From assembly GCA_016302725.1 (NCBI GenBank), contig JAEDNB010000032.1, forward strand, positions 1-14,749: DNA of 14,749 bases. The letters run 5' to 3'. The notes beneath the pieces were generated by a model. The model ran no database searches. It was not told the DNA's origin and saw only the letters and a program-made list of their open reading frames with translations. This DNA is from Lentisphaeria bacterium. Its GTDB lineage: Bacteria > Verrucomicrobiota > Lentisphaeria > Oligosphaerales > Oligosphaeraceae. Below are positions 8,401 to 13,804 of this stretch, in pieces. A program made the translations under genes and the position numbers. The stretch's first letter is position 1. Each line of letters starts with the position of its first letter.

Positions 8401-8508
8401 GCCGGAATCCCCAGGCAGCAAATTGCCGGCGGAGGCCCCAGGGACGGCCAGCGCAAAAAGAGACAGGAAGAGGAAAAGGGTTGCAGAAAAGAGACGATGG
8501 GTTCGCAT
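5452..8508 (-). CDS. Secreted TIM-barrel glycoside hydrolase-like protein with C-terminal CBM9-like domain
   Basis: 1018 aa, exported. Residues 1-27 form a signal peptide (MRTHR, a hydrophobic run, then ASA before the likely cleavage). About 30-180 looks like a beta-sandwich carbohydrate-binding module. About 290-640 resembles a clan GH-A (beta/alpha)8 barrel: WVEFSLWWRSLMP, then LLEIGGEDE (417-424) with Glu422 as candidate acid/base, and PFVSEYGFA (553-561) with Glu557 as candidate nucleophile. About 840-1015 is CBM9/DOMON-like (DPWIRWDG, IWDGDCFQFALVP, YQISLPRASLG). The usual Asn before the acid/base Glu is Gly here, so activity is plausible but unproven and no GH family can be named. The start at 8508 was chosen because it opens the signal peptide; the frame runs 29 codons further upstream with Pro/Ser-rich, non-conserved sequence. 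No Shine-Dalgarno site. Probably binds and cuts a plant, algal or host polysaccharide outside the cytoplasm. Confidence 0.8.
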   Translation of the reverse strand: MRTHRLFSATLFLFLSLFALAVPGASAGNLLPGDSGYELGLGYFRRPWFNGTMNLELREGEDAPQGRGYAYGISSPGQAIGLSGERMALRKNVPYVLSLWVRASRPQRIRMATVHEGWKDTQFHPFEATPQWKQVVLPFTVGFDAIYWLLLEYTNEGTEPLEVCLDAVQLEEGTQPGPFANQDDLLTVGEVLGGNTGVCFVGEPMQARLGALKAAGETRDCGYRLTVTNYRGETVFSREKQCLWEEGRFLEDLPLPSDLPGLYVVRIQWLDTTTGTEVSRMERSYAVVRPPLPEDPEVEPYMGVNSAIFDALRRVGPKWVEFSLWWRSLMPSENQVDYDDFLKRIRHAKAQGYRVKLSLVHLPASPEWAHRPEEVAEAKAWGLTPSMGFFGTEEALAKLSSAFEELIRRAGNDVDLLEIGGEDELISGSEPYYRRKYPQDVIHGIVHGPVCRDLARITTVYLQAARRARPDIPIAAGRPSGGSAAYPDFEFSRMVLEKVEGEFQFFPMDCYSFRMRYLNEANMPNIGSPNLEFPGVFQRANRMTHTYLQGQKPFVSEYGFAIDNRLSADHPLQQEECRRMLAAALTAKLLGSPYFFWFNTFGCVEDKVFDYGMWHVDQPMLLIPAMSQLCRVVEGVHQYDSRLGTPEGNLKMGVFGQRNQAVLAIWTEFRDNPLQLPLPQGTRHLDFLGNPLPDLPQDEAVATKLPQYFVLEGNGAYALLKEAMEKAEDRNMNLTAALHLGAGRQATLELKSTEPGSNAAARAILTFPDGSTVAAEKPEGTPFPWRLPVELAPNAERAELTLEDARGMTAKRSLAFPAQRLAEGENPLALFGEQRSEILPPDPWIRWDGKEDLGGTIHATVSKDSLVLTAEIQDDFHCNQREGTQIWDGDCFQFALVPEPVLQTEGNGENYGPHDVEIALALTPQGPQIAVYSGAAQLPPLAAGRDFQVRRDETAKVTRYQISLPRASLGLQRPGQYFRFCAVVMDDDEGSGQSYFYQLSPGITGAKNVALMPLFQMP

Positions 8509-8600
8509 AATGGGGGAATGGGGGGACGGCGGGGCGACAGGTGCGGGGGAAAGCCGGGAGAAGCGGGGACTCGGCACGGGGCAGGCGTACGCCAATGCCC

Positions 8601-8614
8601 GGTTACTATAGCCC
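8601..8614 (-). promoter_or_regulatory. Candidate promoter -10 region of the secreted hydrolase gene
   Basis: On the minus strand it reads GGGCTATAGTAACC, with TATAGT as the -10-like hexamer about 95 bases before the ATG. No convincing -35 hexamer is seen. The GH95 gene carries GGGCTATGTTAATT at 10619-10632, matching at 10 of 14 positions. Confidence 0.45.
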
Positions 8615-8679
8615 AGCCCCCTTCTCCAGGGATTCCCGAAACATGTCAGATATCACGAAATTCCACCCCGTGCATTTCT

Positions 8680-8685
8680 TATACT
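8680..8685 (+). promoter_or_regulatory. Candidate -10 element TATACT for the HTH gene
   Basis: TATACT lies in the 371-base gene-free gap (8509-8879) between two divergent genes, about 195 bases before the HTH start. No clear -35 is visible. The gap also holds the divergent promoter of the hydrolase gene and two direct repeats (8731-8778); nothing else gene-like is seen in it. Confidence 0.35.
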
Positions 8686-8723
8686 TTCCCCCATGTCCGA
8701 CAGCCTAGGCACATGTAGATTTT

Positions 8724-8778
8724 CGCCAGTCCCTGGCGCATCGCCCCCCGCCGCCAGCCCCCTCCAGCCCTGGCGCAT
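8724..8778. promoter_or_regulatory. Inverted and direct repeats, possible operator
   Basis: CGCCAG-TCC-CTGGCG (8724-8738) is a perfect 6-bp inverted repeat. Its right half belongs to the 11-mer CCCTGGCGCAT (8731-8741), which recurs exactly at 8768-8778, 37 bases downstream. The position between the divergent hydrolase and HTH genes suits a regulator-binding region. The assignment is inference. Confidence 0.35.
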
Positions 8779-8868
8779 GGTGCACGGATTCAGGGAGCGG
8801 CGAATAGAGTACCAGGCGGAATTATCGAGGAAAATGCTTCCCTGGCAGTGTGGAAATCACAGACGTAC

Positions 8869-8875
8869 AAGGAGG
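8869..8875 (+). promoter_or_regulatory. Strong Shine-Dalgarno site of the HTH gene
   Basis: AAGGAGG followed by TGGA and the ATG at 8880. It is the best ribosome binding site in the window and favours 8880 over the ATG at 8850, which lies upstream of the site. Confidence 0.75.
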
Positions 8876-8879
8876 TGGA

Positions 8880-9512
8880 ATGATTCCCTTGGGCGCTGGC
8901 GTCGGGCGCATCCTGGAGACAAGTCGTTTTCTGGAAGAGATACGGACCTACACTCCCATGGGACGGGGGATTTCCTGGGAGGAGGGGTGGGAATGGAGAA
9001 TTCGGCGGGAGGAGGAGGGGCTTTCCCTGCGGGAAGCGGCGGAGATATTGCAAATCAGGGCGACGACGTTGGGGAGATGGGAGAGAGGGGAGAGCCACGG
9101 GTGCCTGCCCACCCACGCCCATTCCCTTTTCTGGCTGCGGGAATGGAGGGAGAGCTGGTTTGTCTCCCGCCGATTGGGCGGCCTTCGGATGCAGAAGGGG
9201 ATTCGTGCCATGGCGCCGGCCTTCCTTCTCTCCCTCTTCTCCCGCTTCCTGCACCTTGCCAAGGACCGGAAAGTATACGGATGGGTGCTCCCCTGCCTGG
9301 AGGAACTCCTCCTGGCCCTGCATCGGGAAGCCCTCCTATGGATTCTTGACTGCCCCGGACCTCCTCCTTATGGGAGGGTGGCATGGCTGGGGAAGATGGG
9401 CCTCCCCTTCGGGTGCCTCCCTCCCCCCCCGCCATTCGCAGGCATAGACTATGGCTTTGGCTATGGCTTTGGGGCGTGTGGTCAGGCGGTTGTCTTGACC
9501 CATCCCCAGTAG
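8880..9512 (+). CDS. Small XRE-like helix-turn-helix protein (HTH-1)
   Basis: 210-aa protein with a cro/C1-type HTH at about 41-71 (RREEEGLSLREAAEIL, then ATTLGRWERGES), so probably a DNA-binding regulator. After the HTH comes a stretch with CLPTHAH, then a helical hydrophobic part (LLSLFSRFL, LEELLLALHREALLWIL) and a Pro/Gly-rich tail of low complexity. No enzymatic domain is seen. It aligns without gaps to the HTH protein at 13191-13616 from the HTH through WE-x10-HxH, so the two are probably paralogues. It is divergent from the secreted hydrolase gene, a typical place for a local regulator. The last 31 bases overlap the 3' end of the convergent yeiH-like gene, and a C8 run (9423-9430) lies shortly before, so the tail may be read differently if that run is miscounted or slips. 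Function otherwise unknown. Confidence 0.68.
   Translation: MIPLGAGVGRILETSRFLEEIRTYTPMGRGISWEEGWEWRIRREEEGLSLREAAEILQIRATTLGRWERGESHGCLPTHAHSLFWLREWRESWFVSRRLGGLRMQKGIRAMAPAFLLSLFSRFLHLAKDRKVYGWVLPCLEELLLALHREALLWILDCPGPPPYGRVAWLGKMGLPFGCLPPPPPFAGIDYGFGYGFGACGQAVVLTHPQ
9449..9472. repeat. Tandem 12-bp repeat at the convergent gene ends
   Basis: CTATGGCTTTGG occurs twice in a row. It encodes the YGFGYGF tail of HTH-1 and lies ten bases beyond the stop codon of the convergent yeiH-like gene. Confidence 0.8.
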
Positions 9513-10486
9513 ATGGCGAGGCACCACAGGGTGGCCAGTACAATCCAGAGGGCCAGTCCCTGGAGGACTGGACGCAGGCCCAGTTCCTTCAGCTTCTCCC
9601 GGCTGAGATTGGCGCCGATCAGGAACAGGGTGACAATCATGAGATATTTGGAGAGGTCCTTCAGGAAGCCGCCTGTGGCGATGACGGCGCTTGCCGTGGC
9701 GGGGAGCCATTGGGGGAGGAAGGTCACCAGGGCGGCGGCGGCAATGAAGCAGGGGATGAACCAGGGCACCTTCAACTGGAATTTCCGCCGTTGCCCCTCC
9801 TCGGGTTCGGCCACGAACCAACTGATGAAGAGAGTCACGGGGATAATCCAGAGGGCCCGGGCCAGCTTCACGGTGGTTCCGATGCGAAGGGCCTCCTCGC
9901 CGTAGGCCATGGAGGCCCCCACCACGGAACTGGTGTCATGGATTCCCAGGGCGGCCCAGTATCCGAACTGCTCTTCCGTGAAGCCCAGCTTGTGGCCCAC
10001 AAAGGGGAAGACCCAGAGGGCCACGGCGTTCAGGGCGAAGACCGTGGCGGAAGCCATGGCAATCTCGTGGGATTTCGCCCGGAGGGCGGGGGCCGCCGCC
10101 GCAATGGCGCTGCCTCCGCAGATGGAGGTGCCCACGCTGACCAGGCAGGAGGCATTCCGGGGAATCTTCAGGAAACGCCCCAGGAGCGTGCCCAGCCCCA
10201 GTCCCAGGGAAATGCCCACCAGGGTATAGAGGAAGCCGCTTCCCCCTGCCTGGAGCACCTCCATCAACTTCATGCCGAAGCCCATGCCCACGATGGTGGC
10301 CCCCAGGAGGGGCGAGGTAATGCGGGAAGTGTAGGAGAGGAAGGGATTTCCCCACAGCACCGAAAAGAGGATGCCGAACAGGACGGCCAGTCCGGGGGCC
10401 CAGTTGCGGGCGGGGACCCAGAACCAGGGGACGAAAAGGAAGGCCAAGGCAAGAAGCACAAAGAGGGCGGACTTGAACTTGCTCAT
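9482..10486 (-). CDS. YeiH/UPF0324 family membrane transporter (putative sulfate exporter family)
   Basis: 334-aa inner-membrane protein with about nine or ten hydrophobic segments. The length is close to E. coli YeiH. Family signatures seen: GLAVLFGILFS (32-42) near the N-terminus, SVGTSICGGSAIAAAAP (117-133), FALNAVALWVFP (150-161) and GIHDTSSVVGAS (181-192). Databases name the family putative sulfate exporters; the real substrate is not established. It lies between two exported glycosidase genes and is divergent from the GH95 gene, so export of sulfate released from sulfated polysaccharides is an attractive but untested idea; no sulfatase is present in the window. No LysR regulator adjoins it, unlike in E. 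coli. The start ATG has a C-rich leader and no Shine-Dalgarno site; the first residues (MSKFKSALF) lead straight into the first membrane segment. Confidence 0.92.
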   Translation of the reverse strand: MSKFKSALFVLLALAFLFVPWFWVPARNWAPGLAVLFGILFSVLWGNPFLSYTSRITSPLLGATIVGMGFGMKLMEVLQAGGSGFLYTLVGISLGLGLGTLLGRFLKIPRNASCLVSVGTSICGGSAIAAAAPALRAKSHEIAMASATVFALNAVALWVFPFVGHKLGFTEEQFGYWAALGIHDTSSVVGASMAYGEEALRIGTTVKLARALWIIPVTLFISWFVAEPEEGQRRKFQLKVPWFIPCFIAAAALVTFLPQWLPATASAVIATGGFLKDLSKYLMIVTLFLIGANLSREKLKELGLRPVLQGLALWIVLATLWCLAIYWGWVKTTA

Positions 10487-10558
10487 GATGGGGTATGGGG
10501 GAAACCGGGGAAAGAGAGGAGGAAGAGAGAGGGGGGGATTCCTTCGGAAACGGCGCGG

Positions 10559-10564
10559 AATATA
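10559..10564 (-). promoter_or_regulatory. Candidate -10 element of the yeiH-like gene
   Basis: On the minus strand CTATATTCC, with TATATT about 73 bases before the ATG. It lies in the divergent gap 10487-10717, which is otherwise purine-rich and gene-free. The -35 is weak. Confidence 0.4.
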
Positions 10565-10618
10565 GTAGTCGCCGCGAGGGCGGAAATCCAGGCGGGGGCA
10601 GACAAGCCCTCCTTCTCC

Positions 10619-10632
10619 GGGCTATGTTAATT
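10619..10632 (+). promoter_or_regulatory. Candidate promoter -10 region of the GH95 gene
   Basis: GGGCTATGTTAATT, with TATGTT as the -10-like hexamer. It resembles GGGCTATAGTAACC ahead of the other secreted hydrolase. It is about 90 bases before the chosen start at 10718 and before the alternative ATG at 10658. Confidence 0.42.
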
Positions 10633-10717
10633 TCCCGTTCCGGGATCCCGGCACGGAATGCCGCCGCCACGGAAAGCCTCCCCCAGAAGTTCCGCCCCAG
10701 AGACGACTCCCCCATCC

Positions 10718-13105
10718 ATGCCCTTCCGGCTCCTCCCCTTTCTCCTTCTTGCCCTCCTCCCATTCCTGGCCGCCCAGGAAGCCCTCCCCATGAAACCCTA
10801 CCTCCTCCAATATTTCACTCCCTCTCCCCAAAGCGAACCCCGCACCAGGCCGGATGTCATCCAGAAGCCGGACGGCACCCTGGACCTGGTGGACTCCCAT
10901 TGGAACAAGGAATATGGCTGGGAGCGCTATGCCCTACCCCTGGGCTGCGGCTGGTTCGGCGCGAAGATTTTCGGCGGGGTGCCTGTGGAGCGCATCCAAA
11001 TCACGGAGAATTCCCTGGTGAATCCCGGCCCCGAGGGGCTGAACAACTTCTGCGAATACTTCCTGGAAATGGACCACCAGGGAAAGGAATATGCCGACTA
11101 CAGGCGCACCCTCTCCCTCAACGAGGCCGTGGCCACCGTGGAATACTCCGTGGAGGGCATCCGCTTCCGCCGGGAGATGTTCACCTCCTATCCTGACCGC
11201 GTGGCGGTCATCCGGCTCACCGCAGACCACCCCGGCGCCCTGAATGGACGCCTCTTCGCCCAAATCCCCTTCTGCAAGGACTTTGGCCTCATCCCCGGAA
11301 ATGGCCACGGCAAGGAGGGGACCATGACCATTGACCGGGAAAAAATCCTCCTTCAGGGGAAGATGCAGTATTTCCAGCTGTCCTTCGAGGGGCAGTTGCG
11401 CTGGGAGCTCCAGGGAGGCGAGGCCCTGGTGCAGGATGGGGCCCTGGCCTTCCGCGGGGCCACGGCGCTCACCGTCTATTTCACCGGGGCCACCAACTAC
11501 CGGATGGAACCCCGGGTCTTCCTGGAGGAGGACCCCGTAAAGAAGCTGGCCCCCTACCCCCATCCCCACGAAGTGGTGGAGGAAACCCTCCGCGCCGCCA
11601 TGTCCCTGGGATGGGAGGCCCTTCGCCAGCGCCACCTGGACGATTACCAGGCCCTCTTCGACACCGCCGCCCTGGACCTGGGCGGCACCCTGGAAGAGGG
11701 GGTCAGCACAGAGGAACTCCTGGACGAAAACCGGCACGGCGACCCGTCCCGGTACCTGGAGGAGCTCTATTTCCAATTCGGGCGGTATCTCCTCATCTGC
11801 TCCTCCCGGAAGGGCACCCTCCCCTGCAACCTCCAGGGAATCTGGAATGTCTACGATGTCAGCCCGTGGACGGCGGGATATTGGCACAACATCAACGTGC
11901 AGATGAACTACTGGCCTGTCTTCTCCACCAACCTGGCCCCTCTCTTCGAATCCTACGCGGACTACCACTACGCCTACCTCCCCAGCGCCAGGGTGCATGC
12001 CAGGGAAGCCCTGGCCCGGCTGCGCCCGGGGGAGGAGTTCGAGGATGCGGGCTGGTGCATTGGCACCGGCGGCTGGCCCCTTTCCATCGAGGGGGCGGGG
12101 GACCCCGAAGGCCACTCCGGCCCCGGCACCGGCGGAATGACCGCCAAGCTCTTCTGGGACTACTATGATTTCACCCGGGACCCCCAGGTCTTGAAGCAAG
12201 TCTACCCCACCCTCCGGGGCATGTCCCAATACCTGCTGCATTGCCTGCGGGAAAAGGATGGCGCCTGGCTCATCGACCCCTCCGCCTCCCCGGAACAGAT
12301 GGACGAGACCGTGACCCTGGAGAAGCCCGTGAACGGATGGCGCCTCCATCCCTACATCCGCACCATCGGGTGCGCCTTCGACCAGCAGATGACCTACGAG
12401 ACCTTCCGGGACACCCTCCGGGCCGCCCGGGCCCTGGCCCTGCCGGAAGACGACTTCCTCATGCGCCTGAAGGAAATCCTCCCCCATCTGGACCCCGTGC
12501 TCGTGGGGGATTCCGGCCAGGTGAAGGAATACCGGGAAGAGCACCAATACGGCGAGTTCGGGGAGCGAAACCACCGCCACCTCTCCCAGCTCATCGGGCT
12601 GGTGCCAGGCTCCATCATCAACGAAAACACCCCGGGATGGCTGGAGGCGGCGAAGGTCTCCCTCACCCTGCGGGGGGATGAATCCACCGGGTGGGCCATG
12701 GCCCATCGCCTCAATGCCTGGGCAAGGGTCCTGGACGGACAGCACGCCTACAAAATCCTCCGGCTCCTCCTCTCCGCAGGAACCCTCCCCAACCTGTGGG
12801 ATACCCATCCCCCCTTCCAAATCGACGGCAACCTGGGCGGCACCGCGGGCATCGCCGAAATGCTCCTCCAGTCCCATGCCGGGCTTGTCCACCTGCTTCC
12901 CGCCTTGCCGGAGGAATGGCAGGAGGGGGCATTCCGGGGGCTCTGCGCCCGGGGAGGCTTCACCCTGGACGCCCGATGGGAAAAGGGGACGCTGACGGAA
13001 TTGGTCATCCACTCCAAGGCAGGGGGCGAGGTGGTTGTCAAGGGTCCGGGCCTGCCCACCCAAAGCCTCCATCTCCTCCCGGGGGAGGAACGGCGCCTCC
13101 TGTAG
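10718..13105 (+). CDS. Secreted GH95 alpha-L-fucosidase-type glycoside hydrolase
   Basis: 795-aa exported enzyme of the GH95 type, an inverting family that mainly removes alpha-1,2-linked L-fucose; some members act on L-galactose. Signal peptide MPFRLLPFLLLALLPFLAA with cleavage near residue 19-20. The N-terminal beta-domain has RYALPLGCGWFGAKIFGG and VERIQITENSL. The (alpha/alpha)6 barrel has CNLQGIWN, WHNINVQMNYWP (Asn391 and Asn393, matching the base-activating Asn pair), DPSASPEQ (Glu526, matching the general acid) and FQIDGNLGGTAGIAEMLLQ (Asp703). All key residues known from the bifidobacterial AfcA enzyme therefore appear present. An in-frame ATG at 10658 would add 20 Pro/Ser-rich residues before the signal peptide, so 10718 is preferred. 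No Shine-Dalgarno site. Normal length for the family. Convergent with HTH-2. Confidence 0.94.
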   Translation: MPFRLLPFLLLALLPFLAAQEALPMKPYLLQYFTPSPQSEPRTRPDVIQKPDGTLDLVDSHWNKEYGWERYALPLGCGWFGAKIFGGVPVERIQITENSLVNPGPEGLNNFCEYFLEMDHQGKEYADYRRTLSLNEAVATVEYSVEGIRFRREMFTSYPDRVAVIRLTADHPGALNGRLFAQIPFCKDFGLIPGNGHGKEGTMTIDREKILLQGKMQYFQLSFEGQLRWELQGGEALVQDGALAFRGATALTVYFTGATNYRMEPRVFLEEDPVKKLAPYPHPHEVVEETLRAAMSLGWEALRQRHLDDYQALFDTAALDLGGTLEEGVSTEELLDENRHGDPSRYLEELYFQFGRYLLICSSRKGTLPCNLQGIWNVYDVSPWTAGYWHNINVQMNYWPVFSTNLAPLFESYADYHYAYLPSARVHAREALARLRPGEEFEDAGWCIGTGGWPLSIEGAGDPEGHSGPGTGGMTAKLFWDYYDFTRDPQVLKQVYPTLRGMSQYLLHCLREKDGAWLIDPSASPEQMDETVTLEKPVNGWRLHPYIRTIGCAFDQQMTYETFRDTLRAARALALPEDDFLMRLKEILPHLDPVLVGDSGQVKEYREEHQYGEFGERNHRHLSQLIGLVPGSIINENTPGWLEAAKVSLTLRGDESTGWAMAHRLNAWARVLDGQHAYKILRLLLSAGTLPNLWDTHPPFQIDGNLGGTAGIAEMLLQSHAGLVHLLPALPEEWQEGAFRGLCARGGFTLDARWEKGTLTELVIHSKAGGEVVVKGPGLPTQSLHLLPGEERRLL

Positions 13106-13110
13106 GACTC

Positions 13111-13144
13111 CCCCCGGCACACGGCGTCCGGCGTCCGTCGGGGG
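13111..13144. terminator. Imperfect hairpin between GH95 and HTH-2 genes
   Basis: CCCCCG (13111-13116) can pair with CGGGGG (13139-13144), and ACGG (13121-13124) with CCGT (13135-13138), with a 4-base bulge. There is no T tract, so it would be a weak or factor-dependent terminator. It begins five bases after the GH95 stop. The following 45 bases are G-rich. Confidence 0.35.
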
Positions 13145-13190
13145 TGGTGGCGTGGGGGGGCTTTGCGTCCGGGGGGGGCCTTGCCCTTGG

Positions 13191-13616
13191 CTAAGGCAGG
13201 CGGCAGAAATCCCGGAGGGCTTCCCGGGTTGCCTCCTCCACGCCATCCAGGAGGCGGCTTCTCAACTCCGGCCGCATTTGGCAGAGTTCATAGGTATCGG
13301 TGATGTTTTCCATGCACTGGTGCAACTGAGGGGGCAGGAGGCGCCAGCCGGCCACGGGTTCCTCGCCGGCCCTTTGTCCCATCAGCAGCTGCTGGTCGAA
13401 TTCCCCGTTCAGATACCGGTTCAGCATATCCCGGTGATAGTGCCGGCAGCGGACACTGGGGACGGAGGCGGTCTCCCATTTCCGGAAGGTGGACCAGTCC
13501 ACCCGGAAGAATTTCCCCAGGTCGCGGTAACTGAGGCATAGGGCGCGGCGCTTCTGGGCAAGGCGGGCCTGGACTTCGGAGGTGATGCGGCAGAGTTCGT
13601 CGATGTATTCCTTCAT
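13191..13616 (-). CDS. Small XRE-like helix-turn-helix protein (HTH-2)
   Basis: 141-aa cytoplasmic protein, probably a DNA-binding regulator. HTH-like region at about 19-50 (QKRRALCLSYRDLGKFF, then STFRKWETAS), followed by RCRHYHRDMLNRYL and a charged helical C-terminus (PELRSRLLDGVEEATREALRDF). The arrangement WE-x10-HxH is the same as in HTH-1, which supports common descent. The start ATG at 13616 is preceded by GGGGAG about ten bases upstream, a possible Shine-Dalgarno site, and by a reasonable sigma-70-type promoter. It is convergent with the GH95 gene and upstream of, but not clearly co-transcribed with, any other gene. No ligand-binding domain is recognised, so what it senses is unknown. 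Confidence 0.83.
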   Translation of the reverse strand: MKEYIDELCRITSEVQARLAQKRRALCLSYRDLGKFFRVDWSTFRKWETASVPSVRCRHYHRDMLNRYLNGEFDQQLLMGQRAGEEPVAGWRLLPPQLHQCMENITDTYELCQMRPELRSRLLDGVEEATREALRDFCRLP

Positions 13617-13690
13617 GGCGGGATTCTCCCCTGTGGACCGTGCGAAGATTGTTGTGCGGGCCGACCTTCCCGGGTCGCCCCCACGGGGAT

Positions 13691-13719
13691 ACTTTACGTA
13701 CAGGCAACCAATTCCGCAA
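13691..13719 (-). promoter_or_regulatory. Candidate sigma-70-type promoter of HTH-2
   Basis: On the minus strand TTGCGG (13714-13719), a 17-base spacer, then TAAAGT (13691-13696), about 75 bases before the ATG. It has the best -35/-10 spacing found in the window. It lies in the 188-base gap between HTH-2 and the lipoprotein gene. Confidence 0.5.
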
Positions 13720-13751
13720 CAGAAGGATAATCAATGGCATGCGCTTCCCCC

Positions 13752-13788
13752 GGGCGCACGGAAACGCCCAGGGGCGCACAGGCGCCCC
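13752..13788 (-). terminator. Two consecutive GC hairpins after the lipoprotein gene
   Basis: GGGGCGC-ACAG-GCGCCCC (13771-13788) is a perfect 7-bp stem with a 4-base loop. GGGCG/CGCCC (13752-13756 with 13765-13769) forms a second, weaker one. They lie 17 bases or more beyond the lipoprotein stop on its strand. No T tract follows. Confidence 0.4.
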
Positions 13789-13804
13789 CCTCTCCCGCCG
13801 GAAT

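Noticed and set aside
5725..8718. 997-residue open frame antisense to the secreted hydrolase
   Set aside because: A typical GC-rich shadow frame: His/Gly/Pro/Gln-rich with no recognisable motif, while the minus strand has a signal peptide and domain structure.
13140..13180. G-rich stretch as a G-quadruplex
   Set aside because: The long G runs are separated by loops longer than usual for three-tier quadruplexes; only a weak two-tier form is possible.
10934..13246. 770-residue minus-strand open frame opposite the GH95 gene
   Set aside because: Antisense shadow of a gene with all catalytic motifs in place.
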